Positions 1 through 9,300 of a stretch of 64,000 bases of DNA are shown piece by piece. Each line of letters begins with the position of its first letter. Positions within the stretch are counted from its first letter, which is position 1. The notes under the pieces were generated by a model, which was not told the origin of the DNA, made no database searches, and saw nothing but the letters and a program-made list of their open reading frames with translations. The translations under genes and the position numbers were made by a program. Source of the DNA: Eurosta solidaginis (Eukaryota; Arthropoda; Insecta; Diptera; Tephritidae); the NCBI RefSeq assembly GCF_040869045.1, contig NC_090319.1:390553601-390617600 (forward strand). The letters run 5' to 3'.

Positions 1-144
1 ACAAAAGCGGTATTATTTATTGTGAAGTACTTTAATAAAGGCCATTTTTCCATTATTCAATATTGGAGTTATTTATTCAACAGTTTAGTGATTCGAACTT
101 AGCAGTAGGTTGCAAATAAGAGGATTTGCATTAAATTCGTTACA
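1..144 (+). mobile_element. 3' part of an LTR (family LTR-A)
   Basis: These bases are nearly identical to the last 140 bp of the complete LTR at 2478-2993. They hold the AATAAA-containing segment near 35 and the terminus CGTTACA (138-144). The LTR begins before the window. The internal unit 145-2477 follows, so this is the left LTR of a tandem LTR-internal-LTR-internal array. Confidence 0.75.
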
Positions 145-172
145 CTATTATACTGATTGCCCTGTAGTTGCC

Positions 173-1209
173 TCAAAAACTACTATTTTGCCTGTTATAA
201 CGGGATCTTAAAGCTAATACCTGCCTTTCGCTTGCTTGGTTATTTTGTTCTACGATCATTTTCGCAACTATATCCTTAGAATCAGTAAACGTAGTTGACG
301 CTAAAATTGATTTTACTAGGTCTGAGCGAGTGTTAAGTCGACAAACGTTGACGGTTTGTTCGACTGCCATTTCGTGCGCTTTTTCCTGAGTCATTCCTTC
401 TATCACTAATGATCGTTCTAAAGCATCGGGAAGTTCCTCTACACGCTTGGCAAATTCAGTATGATTATTATTAAAAACTTTTAAAGATGCAATTTTTCCT
501 GCAACAACTTTTGAGTTGTCAGGTTTTATTCTACCTTTTAACGCATCTTTTATTTGTTGAATTGTTGTTACTTCATTTGGAATTGCCTCACGCGCTTTTT
601 CTTCTAACATGGATTTTATAAACGAAATGAAAGTATTTGTTAAATTTTGTTCCATTAAATCTTCTTCAAAATAATTTTATCTATAAAGGATGCAAGTGAA
701 AGCGGATCGCCGCTGCAGTTTTCTCTAATTATGGATGCACACATAGTAATACAAGTTTTCTTTTGCTCTGCAGTCACCATTGTTGGTTGTTCTTCGTTAA
801 TTGTTTCTATATTATTATTGTGAACTGAATTGGAAAATCCAGCGAAATCCTCAAGAAAAGATACGGTACTTTTTTTAATAATACTAGCTTTGTATTCTGA
901 AGTTGTCGGTGCGTCAGTGAATTCTTCCTCAGTGTCAAAATCAGAGCTTACTATATTACAGTTAATTCTAGAAAGACATTTACTGAGTTGTTTTCTGCAC
1001 CTTGACAAACTTTCGATTATTCAACTAGGCTTATCTCGATTTTCAAAATATAAATTTACTTGTTTTATAATTTCGTTATAGCTTTTAATTAAAGCATCTT
1101 CATATTATATTGACTTTTTCGCTGAGATATATCGGTTATTTAAAACTCGTTTGGTAACTTTAGTGAAATTAGAACGTAAATCTTTGAAATTGGAATCAAA
1201 ATCTGACAT
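173..1209 (-). pseudogene. gag-like capsid gene, decayed copy 1
   Basis: This is the first of two copies of a Ty3/gypsy-type gag (capsid) gene on the minus strand; the other is 3023-4059. The C-terminal frame (173-655) is open and reads like a gypsy capsid, with KPDNSKVVAGK and FAKRVEEL. The N-terminal frame is broken by two nonsense changes absent from copy 2, near 1106 and near 1024, so only 655-1008 stays open. Both copies share the same frame break at 655, where stop and start overlap as TAATG. There is no zinc knuckle, protease, reverse transcriptase or integrase. The gene is antisense to the LTR promoters on either side. Confidence 0.7.
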
Positions 1210-1639
1210 TTGACAACTGACATCTGAAAACTTTATTAAATTTATTAAAAATGCTACGGAGGTATAAAAGTTGTTTTGTAAAAAAAATCAAAAATTTTAA
1301 AGTTAACGCTGATAGGCATTGTTTATTCAAAAATGAGGTTTGAACTATTCATTCACTCGGTAATTGTGGTATGCAATTAAAAAAATTTTTGTTTGTTTGT
1401 TGTAAATCAGAAAAGATTGGAAATATTTAAAATCGATGAGTTAATTGGTAAATGGTAAAGAAGATCACATATTCGAAAGGGACTGTATTCGTGTCTTAAT
1501 TTAAAGGAATTTAAATGCAAGTGAATGTTGAAGTGTTTTAACCGCACTGTATTCGTTTAATAATGCAAAGAAACTGTTGGAGTATTTGAAAGACACTGTT
1601 TTAAAGACGTAGCAGGTGGTTGTGGTTTATTTCACCGTT

Positions 1640-2165
1640 ATGGCGTGGTACAGCATCTTCAAAAGTATAAATTTTCTTCATATATATGTATTTGTGCATG
1701 TACCACCGCAACTTTTGTTCATAGATTTCTTTTGTAAAAGTCCACTTTTTTATGTAATTTTGGTTTTTATTTACCATTTAAAAGTTTTTTTTTGAAATTG
1801 TACTAATTTTTGTAGTTTATAACTTTTTTTTTGTAGGTTTTGAAATTTTATGATCTTTTTGTAGGTTTTGAAATTTTATGATTTTTTTGCAGATTTTGAA
1901 ATTTTATATTTTTTGTAGTTTTTGAAATTTTATGATTTTTGTATTTTTGAAATTTTATTAAAACAATTTTGTTGTAGTCTTTTATTATTTTTTAATTTTT
2001 TTGTAGTCTTTTATTATTTTGTAATTTTTTTGTAGTCTTTTTGTAATTTTTTTTTGTAGTCTTTTTAATTTTTTTTTTTCTGTTTTTTTTTTTAATTTTG
2101 TAATTTTATAACTTTTTTTTGTGTTTTTGAGACTTTTTTTTTGTAATTTTTGTTAATTTTTTGAA
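1640..2165. repeat. T-rich degenerate repeat, copy 1
   Basis: The + strand is almost pure T with short interspersed words such as TTTTTGTAGTC and TTTTGAAATTTTATG, repeated irregularly. It is part of the LTR-A internal unit and is matched by 4500-5045. Open frames here are composition artefacts. Confidence 0.7.
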
Positions 2166-2477
2166 ATTATGGCAAAATTAGATTAGATGCTACTTCATGT
2201 AACTTTTCGCAATAACAATTTTTGTAATATGTATAATTTTATTTATTTTGTGTATAGATTTATTTCTTTTCTTGGCACAACCACCACCGCACTTTTTCCA
2301 TAACCACCACGCACATATTTTATTTTAAATATATTTAGTTAAATTGATGTTGCACTGCAGGGAATTTTTTCTTTCCCCGGCGCCACCTTTTGCCGCAGGC
2401 ATGGTCACGGCCGCCATATAAGATGACCATCGTGGTCATCTGTATGTCCATGCTGGTCGACATGGATTTTTGCCATG

Positions 2478-2993
2478 TGCAACACTAAGGGGTACTGCCA
2501 TCTCTAAGCCGATGCTAAGCAGCGCCTTGTATGCACATCCATAAATCAATCATTATGTATCTACATAAACGAATCAATCATTATGTCTACACATATGTAC
2601 GTATACGCAGCTGAGAAGCAACGCACAATCACATGCATATATCTGAGATACTCCCGAAAGTATGCAATGAGAGAAGTTATAAAATCGTGCAATTGTAGTT
2701 ACAGCTGAGAAATTTGATAGCTGATGGCCAACTAGTAGATTCTGGAAAAGGAAGCGCCTAGAAGATGCGAACGAGGAAATCAAAGAGTATAAAAGGCAGC
2801 GACAGATAGAGGCGCGAGAAGCAGTTTTGATTAAGATGCTATCTGGCGAACAAAAGCGGTATTATTTATTGTGAAGTACTTTAATAAAAGCCATTTTTCC
2901 ATTATTCAATATTCGAGTTATTTATTCAACAGCTTAGTGATTCGAACTTAGCAGTAGGTTGCAAATAAGAGGATTTGCATTAAATTCGTTACA
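2478..2993 (+). mobile_element. Complete LTR (family LTR-A) between two internal units
   Basis: This 516-bp LTR runs from TGCAACAC to CGTTACA. It separates two near-identical internal units, as expected from LTR-LTR recombination or tandem insertion sharing one LTR. It carries TATAAAA at 2788-2794, an initiator-like GCAGTT about 35 bp later and AATAAA near 2884, all in + orientation. Its 3' part matches 1-144 and the LTR at 60711-61300; the diverged solo LTR at 17308-17805 is the same family. Confidence 0.8.
2788..2826 (+). promoter_or_regulatory. LTR-A core promoter
   Basis: TATAAAA at 2788-2794 is followed by GCAGTT with its A at 2823. The same arrangement, with a better initiator TCAGTT, occurs in the related LTR at 61022-61059 and, reversed, at 17487-17524. 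It sets the LTR orientation as +. Confidence 0.55.
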
Positions 2994-3022
2994 CTATTAT
3001 ACTGATTGCCCCTGTAGTTGCC

Positions 3023-3505
3023 TCAAAAACTACTATTTTGCCTGTTATAACGGGATCTTAAAGCTAATACCTGCCTTTCGCTTGCTTGGTTATTTTGTTC
3101 TACGATCATTTTCGCAACTATATCCTTAGAATCAGTAAACGTAGTTGACGCTAAAATTGATTTTACTAGGTCTGAGCGAGTGTTAAGTCGACAAACGTTG
3201 ACGGTTTGTTCGACTGCCATTTCGTGCGCTTTTTCCTGAGTCATTCCTTCTATCACTAATGATCGTTCTAAAGCATCGGAAAGTTCCTCTACACGCTTGG
3301 CGAATTCAGTATGATTATTATTAAACACTTTTAAAGATGCAATTTTTCCTGCAACAACTTTTGAGTTGTCAGGTTTTATGCTACCTTTTAACGCATCTCT
3401 TATTTGTTGAATTGTTGTTACTTCATTTGGAATTGCCTCACGCGCTTTTCCTTCTAACTTGGATTTTATAAACGAAATAAAAGTATTTGTTAAATTTTGT
3501 TCCAT
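3023..3505 (-). CDS. gag-like capsid protein, C-terminal frame (copy 2)
   Basis: This 160-codon open frame reads as the capsid part of a Ty3/gypsy-type Gag. Visible words are KLEGKAREAIP (about residues 16-26), IKPDNSKVVAGK, the FAKRVEEL helix and ASTTFTDSKDIVAKMIVE near the C terminus. No CCHC knuckle follows and the frame stops 30 bp from the LTR. Its ATG overlaps the stop of the upstream frame (TAATG at 3503-3507), and the same break is in copy 1. The frame break may be an ancestral mutation or a translational coupling or recoding site; the sequence cannot decide. It is antisense to the LTR promoter. Confidence 0.6.
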   Translation of the reverse strand: MEQNLTNTFISFIKSKLEGKAREAIPNEVTTIQQIRDALKGSIKPDNSKVVAGKIASLKVFNNNHTEFAKRVEELSDALERSLVIEGMTQEKAHEMAVEQTVNVCRLNTRSDLVKSILASTTFTDSKDIVAKMIVEQNNQASERQVLALRSRYNRQNSSF

Positions 3506-4059
3506 TAAATCTTCTTCAAAATAATTTTATCTATAAAGGATGCAAGTGAAAGCGGATCGCCGCTGCAGTTTTCTCTAATTATGGATGCACACATAGTAAT
3601 ACAAGTTTTCTTTTGCTCTGCAGTCTCCATTGTTGGTTGTTCTTCGTTAATTTTTTCTATATTATTATTGTGAACTGAATTGGAAAATCCAGCGAAATCC
3701 TCAAGAAAAGATACGGTACTTTTTTTAATAATACTAGCTTTGTATTCTGAAGTTGTCGGTGCGTCAGTGAATTCTTCCTCAGTGTCAAAATCAGAGCTTA
3801 CTATATTACAGTTAATTCTAGAAAAACATTTACTGAGTTGTTTTCTGCACCTTGACAAACTTTCGATTATTGAACTAGGCTTATCTCGATTTTCAAAATA
3901 TAAATTTACTTGTTTTATAATTTCGTTATAGCTTTTAATTAAAGCATCTTCATATTCTATTGACTTTTTCGCTGAGATATATCGGTTATTTAAAACTCGT
4001 TTGGTAACTTTAGTGAAATTAGAACGTAAATCTTTGAAATTGGAATCAAAATCTGACAT
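3505..4059 (-). CDS. gag-like protein, N-terminal frame (copy 2)
   Basis: This 184-codon frame starts at ATG 4059 and ends in the TAATG overlap with the next frame. It has charged helical sequence (NFTKVTKRVLNN) followed by a motif common in gypsy Gag N termini (ENCSGDPLSL near the end). Unlike copy 1, it has no internal stop. Together the two frames would make one Gag of about 340 residues if joined by a one-base shift. No pol follows, so the element would depend on another for reverse transcription. Confidence 0.6.
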   Translation of the reverse strand: MSDFDSNFKDLRSNFTKVTKRVLNNRYISAKKSIEYEDALIKSYNEIIKQVNLYFENRDKPSSIIESLSRCRKQLSKCFSRINCNIVSSDFDTEEEFTDAPTTSEYKASIIKKSTVSFLEDFAGFSNSVHNNNIEKINEEQPTMETAEQKKTCITMCASIIRENCSGDPLSLASFIDKIILKKI

Positions 4060-4499
4060 TTGACAACTGACATCTGAAAACTTTATTAAATTTATTAAAA
4101 ATGCTACGGAGGTATAAAAGTTGTTTTGTAAAAAAAATCAAAAATTTTAAAGTTAACGCTGATAGGCATTGTTTATTCAAAAATGAGGTTTGAACTATTC
4201 ATTCACTCGGTAATTGTGGTATGCAATTAAAAAAAATTTTGTTTGTTTGTTGTAAATCAGAAAAGATTGGAAATATTTAAAATCGATGAGTTAATTGCTA
4301 AATGGTAAAGAAGATCACATATTCGAAAGGCACTGTATTCGTGTCTTAATTTAAAGGAATTTAAATGCAAGTGAATGTTGAAATGTTTTAACCGCACTGT
4401 ATTCGTTTAATAATGCAAAGAAACTGTTGGAGTATTTGAAAGACACTGTTTTAAAGACGTAGCAGGTGGTTGTGGTTTATTTCACCGTTATGGCGTGGT

Positions 4500-5045
4500 A
4501 CAGCATCTTCAAAAGTATAAATTTTCTTCATATATATGTATTTGTGCATGTACCACCCCAACTTTTGTTCATAGATTTCTTTTGTAAAAGTCCACTTTTT
4601 TATGTAATTTTGGTTTTTATTTACCATTTAAAAGTTTTTTTTGAAATTGTATTAATTTTTGTAGTTTATAACTTTTTTTGTAGGTTTTGAAATTTTATGA
4701 TCTTTTTGTAGGTTTTGAAATTTTATGATTTTTTTGCAGATTTTGAAATTTTATATTTTTTGTAGTTTTTGAAATTTTATGATTTTTGTCTTTTTGAAAT
4801 TTTATTAAAACAATTTTTTGTAGTCTTTTTGAAATTTTGTAATTTTTTTTGTAGTCTTTTATTATTTTTTAATTTTTTTGTAGTCTTATTATTTTGTAAA
4901 TTTTTTGTAGTCTTTTTGTAATTTTTTTTTGTAGTCTTTTTAATTTATTATTTTTTTTCTGTTTTTTTTTAAATTTTGTAATTTTATAACTTTTTTTTTT
5001 GTGTTTTTGAGATTTTTTTTTTTGTAATTTTTGTTAATTTTTTGA
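4500..5045. repeat. T-rich degenerate repeat, copy 2
   Basis: Counterpart of 1640-2165, differing mostly by small length changes in T runs. It lies upstream of gag in gag's own orientation, like an A-rich leader. Confidence 0.65.
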
Positions 5046-5358
5046 AATTATGGCAAAATTAGATTAGATGCTACTTCATGTAACTTTTCGCAATAACAAT
5101 TTTTGTAATATGTATAATTTTATTTATTTTGTGTATAGATTTATTTCTTTTCTTGGCACAACCACCACCGCACTTTTTCCATAACCACCACGCACATATT
5201 TTATTTTAAATATATTTAGTTAAATTGATGTTGCACTGCAGGGAATTTTTTCTTTCCCCGGCACCACCTTTTTCCGCAGGCATGGTCACGGCCGCCATAT
5301 AAGATGACCATCGTGGTCATCTGTATGTCCATGCTGGTCGACATGGATTTTTGCCATG

Positions 5359-5639
5359 TATTGGCTAGAATACAGCCCGCCTATTTGTAATTGTGCAATT
5401 GTATGCACTAGCTTACGCTCACGGACTATTATGTTTCCCGAGAACCAACGATGATCGTATACCAATTCGATTAGTTGAACACTGAATATATTTTGTATAT
5501 ATAATTGAATTTAATAAATTAAATGTATTAATATCGATACAAATTGATTTATTAAGAATATGTGTCCGTTCTCGTTGAATGCGCGTAAAACTCTGGCGTC
5601 ATTCAATCTGACAATTGATAAGGTAACACTCATTGTGAA
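5359..5639. other. AT-rich sequence, nothing recognised
   Basis: The sequence begins abruptly where LTR-A unit 2 stops. It is AT-rich with no convincing coding, and I found no inverted termini. Confidence 0.4.
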
Positions 5640-6062
5640 TGTTAGGTGTGTTTAATAAGCATTGTTTGACATTTATGTTTCAAGCAACACTTAAACATAA
5701 GGGTTACCTCACATCGGCTCAATTCAAGAATAGCTTTGTTTCTACCAGATCGGACCTCCGAACTTACGATGGCTACAACATTCATAGGAAAGATCGCATA
5801 AGGGGTAATAGTGATGGCATTGCCTCTATTACCCATCACACCGTGCAATACAGTCTATTTCAACCCACCCTCAGCTGCAGGGATAAAGCCTTAGAAAGTG
5901 AAGGCATAACCATCCGGTCAGGCGATGTTGACCCAGAAATAATTACCATCTATATCCCCCCTGCCACCTGCTGTCCAAGTGGCTATCGCCCTGATATCCG
6001 TACGCTACTCTGTGGCGAAAACCGTCTTATCCTTGGCGATTTCAACGCTCACCACGAGCCCT
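5640..6062 (+). pseudogene. LINE endonuclease fragment (jockey-like)
   Basis: The frame from about 5760 reads like the apurinic-type endonuclease of a jockey-group non-LTR retrotransposon: YNIHRKDRIRG, then IITIYIPP, then RLILGDFNAHH, which carries the catalytic D and the conserved N and H. Gag, reverse transcriptase and tail are missing, and the fragment ends 55 bp before the Vac14 splice acceptor at 6116. The remaining stretch to the exon is pyrimidine-rich. Confidence 0.7.
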
Positions 6063-6116
6063 TTATCTTAATGTTCTTACAAAACGCTTTAATGTTTTTG
6101 TTTTTAATAATTTAAG

Positions 6117-6337
6117 GATATCGTCACAGAATCATCACAAACATTCAATTTGGAGGCATTTATACCACTTCTTAAAGAACGTGTTTATGTCAAGAATTCA
6201 TTTGCAAGGCAGTACGTTATATCCTGGATATCAATTTTAAATGCGGTCCCTGAAATAAATATGGTAATTTATTTAACGGACATATTAGATGGACTTTTTA
6301 CGATGTTAGAAGACAATACGTTAGAGATTCAAAGAAT
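6117..6337 (+). CDS. Vac14: Vac14 exon a
   Basis: The acceptor TTTAAG (ending 6116) and donor GTAAGT at 6338 bound 221 bp. It starts DIVTES.., matching the human KDIVTES segment, and runs to LEIQRM, whose Met codon is split AT|G. This is a HEAT-repeat segment. Confidence 0.93.
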
Positions 6338-9300
6338 GTAAGTGATATAAATTGTATCTACATTAATTATACGTTGTATAGAAAACTAATATTTTCAGGT
6401 GTGAGACAACTTTAAGCCAGTTTTTAAAATCGATACGCAACGACGCATCTTCTGTGCGAATGGAGGATACAATAAATATTCTAATTATACATGCACAATC
6501 ACCCAATGAACTCATTAAAGTATGACAAACTCATCATTGTGAATTCCTACAAGTGGCGAATGTTTGTAAAAAACATTCGCAATAGTAAACAGCCCGGATC
6601 ACCTGCTAAATCGATGTTCTATCACTTAAATAAATTTCTCAATTGTGTTTTTTAAACCTTTTTGAAGACGACTGGTTCATTGCATTACTTACATATTTTA
6701 ATATGTTTGCTTAGCTGGCTGGTTAAATTATCTCTATTAACTAGATTTTAAAAATGTATATCGCTCATTTACTTCAATAGTATCATAACTCAAAAAACAT
6801 AATTTTCCAGGAGAGCCATTCAAAGATTTTAACTGCCATATGTTGCCCATATAAAGGCATATTTTCATTTTTATAGCACGTGGTAAATTTTTAACTAGTC
6901 ACAAAGATTTCTTTATACAACATAGATCATGATATTGGATACGTTTATATGTTATTAACTCAAAAGTCATGTTTTTGAGTTATGACGCTATTGAAGTAAA
7001 TGAGCGATATGAGTATGTAGTCTGCTTTTCTGTAGACACATTTTAAAGAAAAGTTGTTTTGAAACAAAAATGCGCAATTCATGGCACTTCAATTTATTAA
7101 CCGTCTGCAAAAATCAAACCATTCTTCCATTCGTTGGCCATTCGCGACAGCCGTTCTCCCTGTCAGCTATTATTTGACAGGTAGGTGTGGTAATGGAGGA
7201 ACAGAATGAGTTTTCACTTGTATGAATTCACAGTTTTCAGTTTTTTTAAACTATTTTATTGTTTAATTTATATCTTACTCTATCCGCAGTCGATTGCTAT
7301 AACTTGGATACGCGAATTTGTTCAAATATTCGGACCCAATGTGCTGCCTCATGCCAGCGGAATTTTTACTGCGATTTTACCATGCCTGGAGTACAATGTT
7401 GAATCTAAAAAGAGTATTTAAATAAATTTTATTCTCATAAATGTAACTAATTTTTTAATGAGCTTTTTTACTATTACCAGATATTAAAGAATGCGCAGTT
7501 TCAGTCAATAACTGTATGATGTTACTAATTTCGTCTAAAGAGCATAAATCGCAAAACATTCAGAAAATTGATCTACGTTCGGTAATGGAAGTATTATCCC
7601 AATATTTAACACATAATTCGGTGCATACTAAAGTTGCTGTTCTAAAGTGGATTCATCATTTATTCACACATTTTCCAAATGAGGTATGTGTTCGGTTTTC
7701 TTTAAAACCACTTAATATGTATGTACATATATTGGAACGATTTTCCGTCATCCCTTGTCAAATTTGGCTTTCGCGACAAACCGGTTTCGGCGTTGTGCCA
7801 TCATCAGTGTCGATTTTCGTTTTGATCTGCTGTTACTGTTGGTCTTGTATTTATAGGTCGTAGGTACATGAGCAGGTATTGTCAAAATGGATGTTTGTGT
7901 ATATTTACGAGATGGTCGGGCTTGGTGCTGGAACGTACCGGACCAGCATCCGGCAAAGGACCATCAACGTCGATAACACTCCCAAGCATCCGCTGTTAAG
8001 CTTGTATACGCCGTGGCTCCTAAACGGATCCTCTGAGTTAGTGTTAGTTCTTAGTTTTCACTAGTTAGCTCAACATTAATTCATACAAATTAAATGGGGT
8101 TACAACAAAATCCTGTTGTTGTTGTTGTTGTAGCGATAAGGTTACTCCCCGAAGGCTTTGGGGAGTGTTATCGATGTGATGGTCCTTTGCCGGATACAGA
8201 TCCGGTACGCTCCGGTAACACAGCACCATTAAGGTACTAGCCCGACCATCTCGGGAACAATTTATTTGGCCACATTAAACCTTCAGGCCATCCCTCCCTC
8301 CCCATCCTCAAGTTCCATGAGGAGCTTGGGGTCGCCAGAGCCTCGTCTGTTAGTGAAACGGGATGCGCCGCTCAAAGGTGAGGTTGAGAATTAGGTTGGA
8401 GAAGCTATAAATTGCGCTACACAACCCCTGGAATCCCAACAAAATACTCAAGTCGCTTGCCGGCAGCACCTGGGGGAAAATATAAAGAAACATTGCTAAC
8501 CACTTACAAAGCACCAGTTTGGTCGCTTGGTCTTAAAAATACAAACTGGAAAAGCTACAGGCCCTTTAAAATGTTGATAGAGAACTGCCACCGGATGTCT
8601 CCTTATGACTCCCGAACACCACTACATAGTGAGGCCAAAGAGCTAATCATAAAAGAGCACAACGAAATGCTGAACAGGCAGGCAGTTTTTGCTAAATTTT
8701 CACAACACAGGACATCCTAGCAAACAACTGCTTGATCCATCACCGCCTCCGCGGGGATTAAGGGAACATCTCCATAAGCACTATGACAAGATCCGGCATC
8801 TGCCAACGCAGCCGATTGATCCAGACAAGCATATGCAGGCCCTAAGCCAAATCAAGACAGAATCGGTAAACACCTTTGGCAGAACATGCTGCTGAAAAAA
8901 GTCATTATTTTGCATTAGGTCAAAAGTTATACATATTTTACATTATTACATCTTACATCTTTTTGATCAGTATAAATCATCCACAAAATTTCTGTGCTCG
9001 TCTAGCGCTGGAGGTAGGAGCGCGGTCACAAAAACATGTACAACTTTTGATCTAATGCAAAATAATGACTTTGTTTCACCAACATTTTTTTAGGATTTGT
9101 GGAATTGAATGAAATGTGTCAAAATTTTCTCGCAGGCGGAAAAGTTTTTATATATTTTTAATTATTTAACACAAACAGGATTTTTTTAGCAAATTAATAA
9201 TATGTTATTTTTATGGCAAAGTATATTCACCCCTATTCTGCATTTGGATTACGTTCCCGTTCTACGCTCCACTTTAATCGAAGTTAGGTATTCTGCATTA

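Larger units (their letters stand above)
2994..5358. mobile_element. LTR-A internal unit 2
   Basis: This unit matches 145-2477 at very high identity. It holds the antisense gag (3023-4059), a T-rich stretch (about 4500-5045) and a GC-richer end finishing in GACATGG..TTTGCCATG. In unit 1 that end is followed directly by an LTR; here it stops at 5358 and unrelated sequence follows, so the third LTR is missing. No clear primer-binding site follows the LTR in + orientation. On the minus strand TGGCAAAAATCC sits near the far end and could be a decayed one. Confidence 0.7.

Noticed and set aside
4466..4690. Phe/Val-rich small membrane protein frame
   Set aside because: It falls in the T-rich repeat of the LTR-A unit; the frame is a by-product of T runs.
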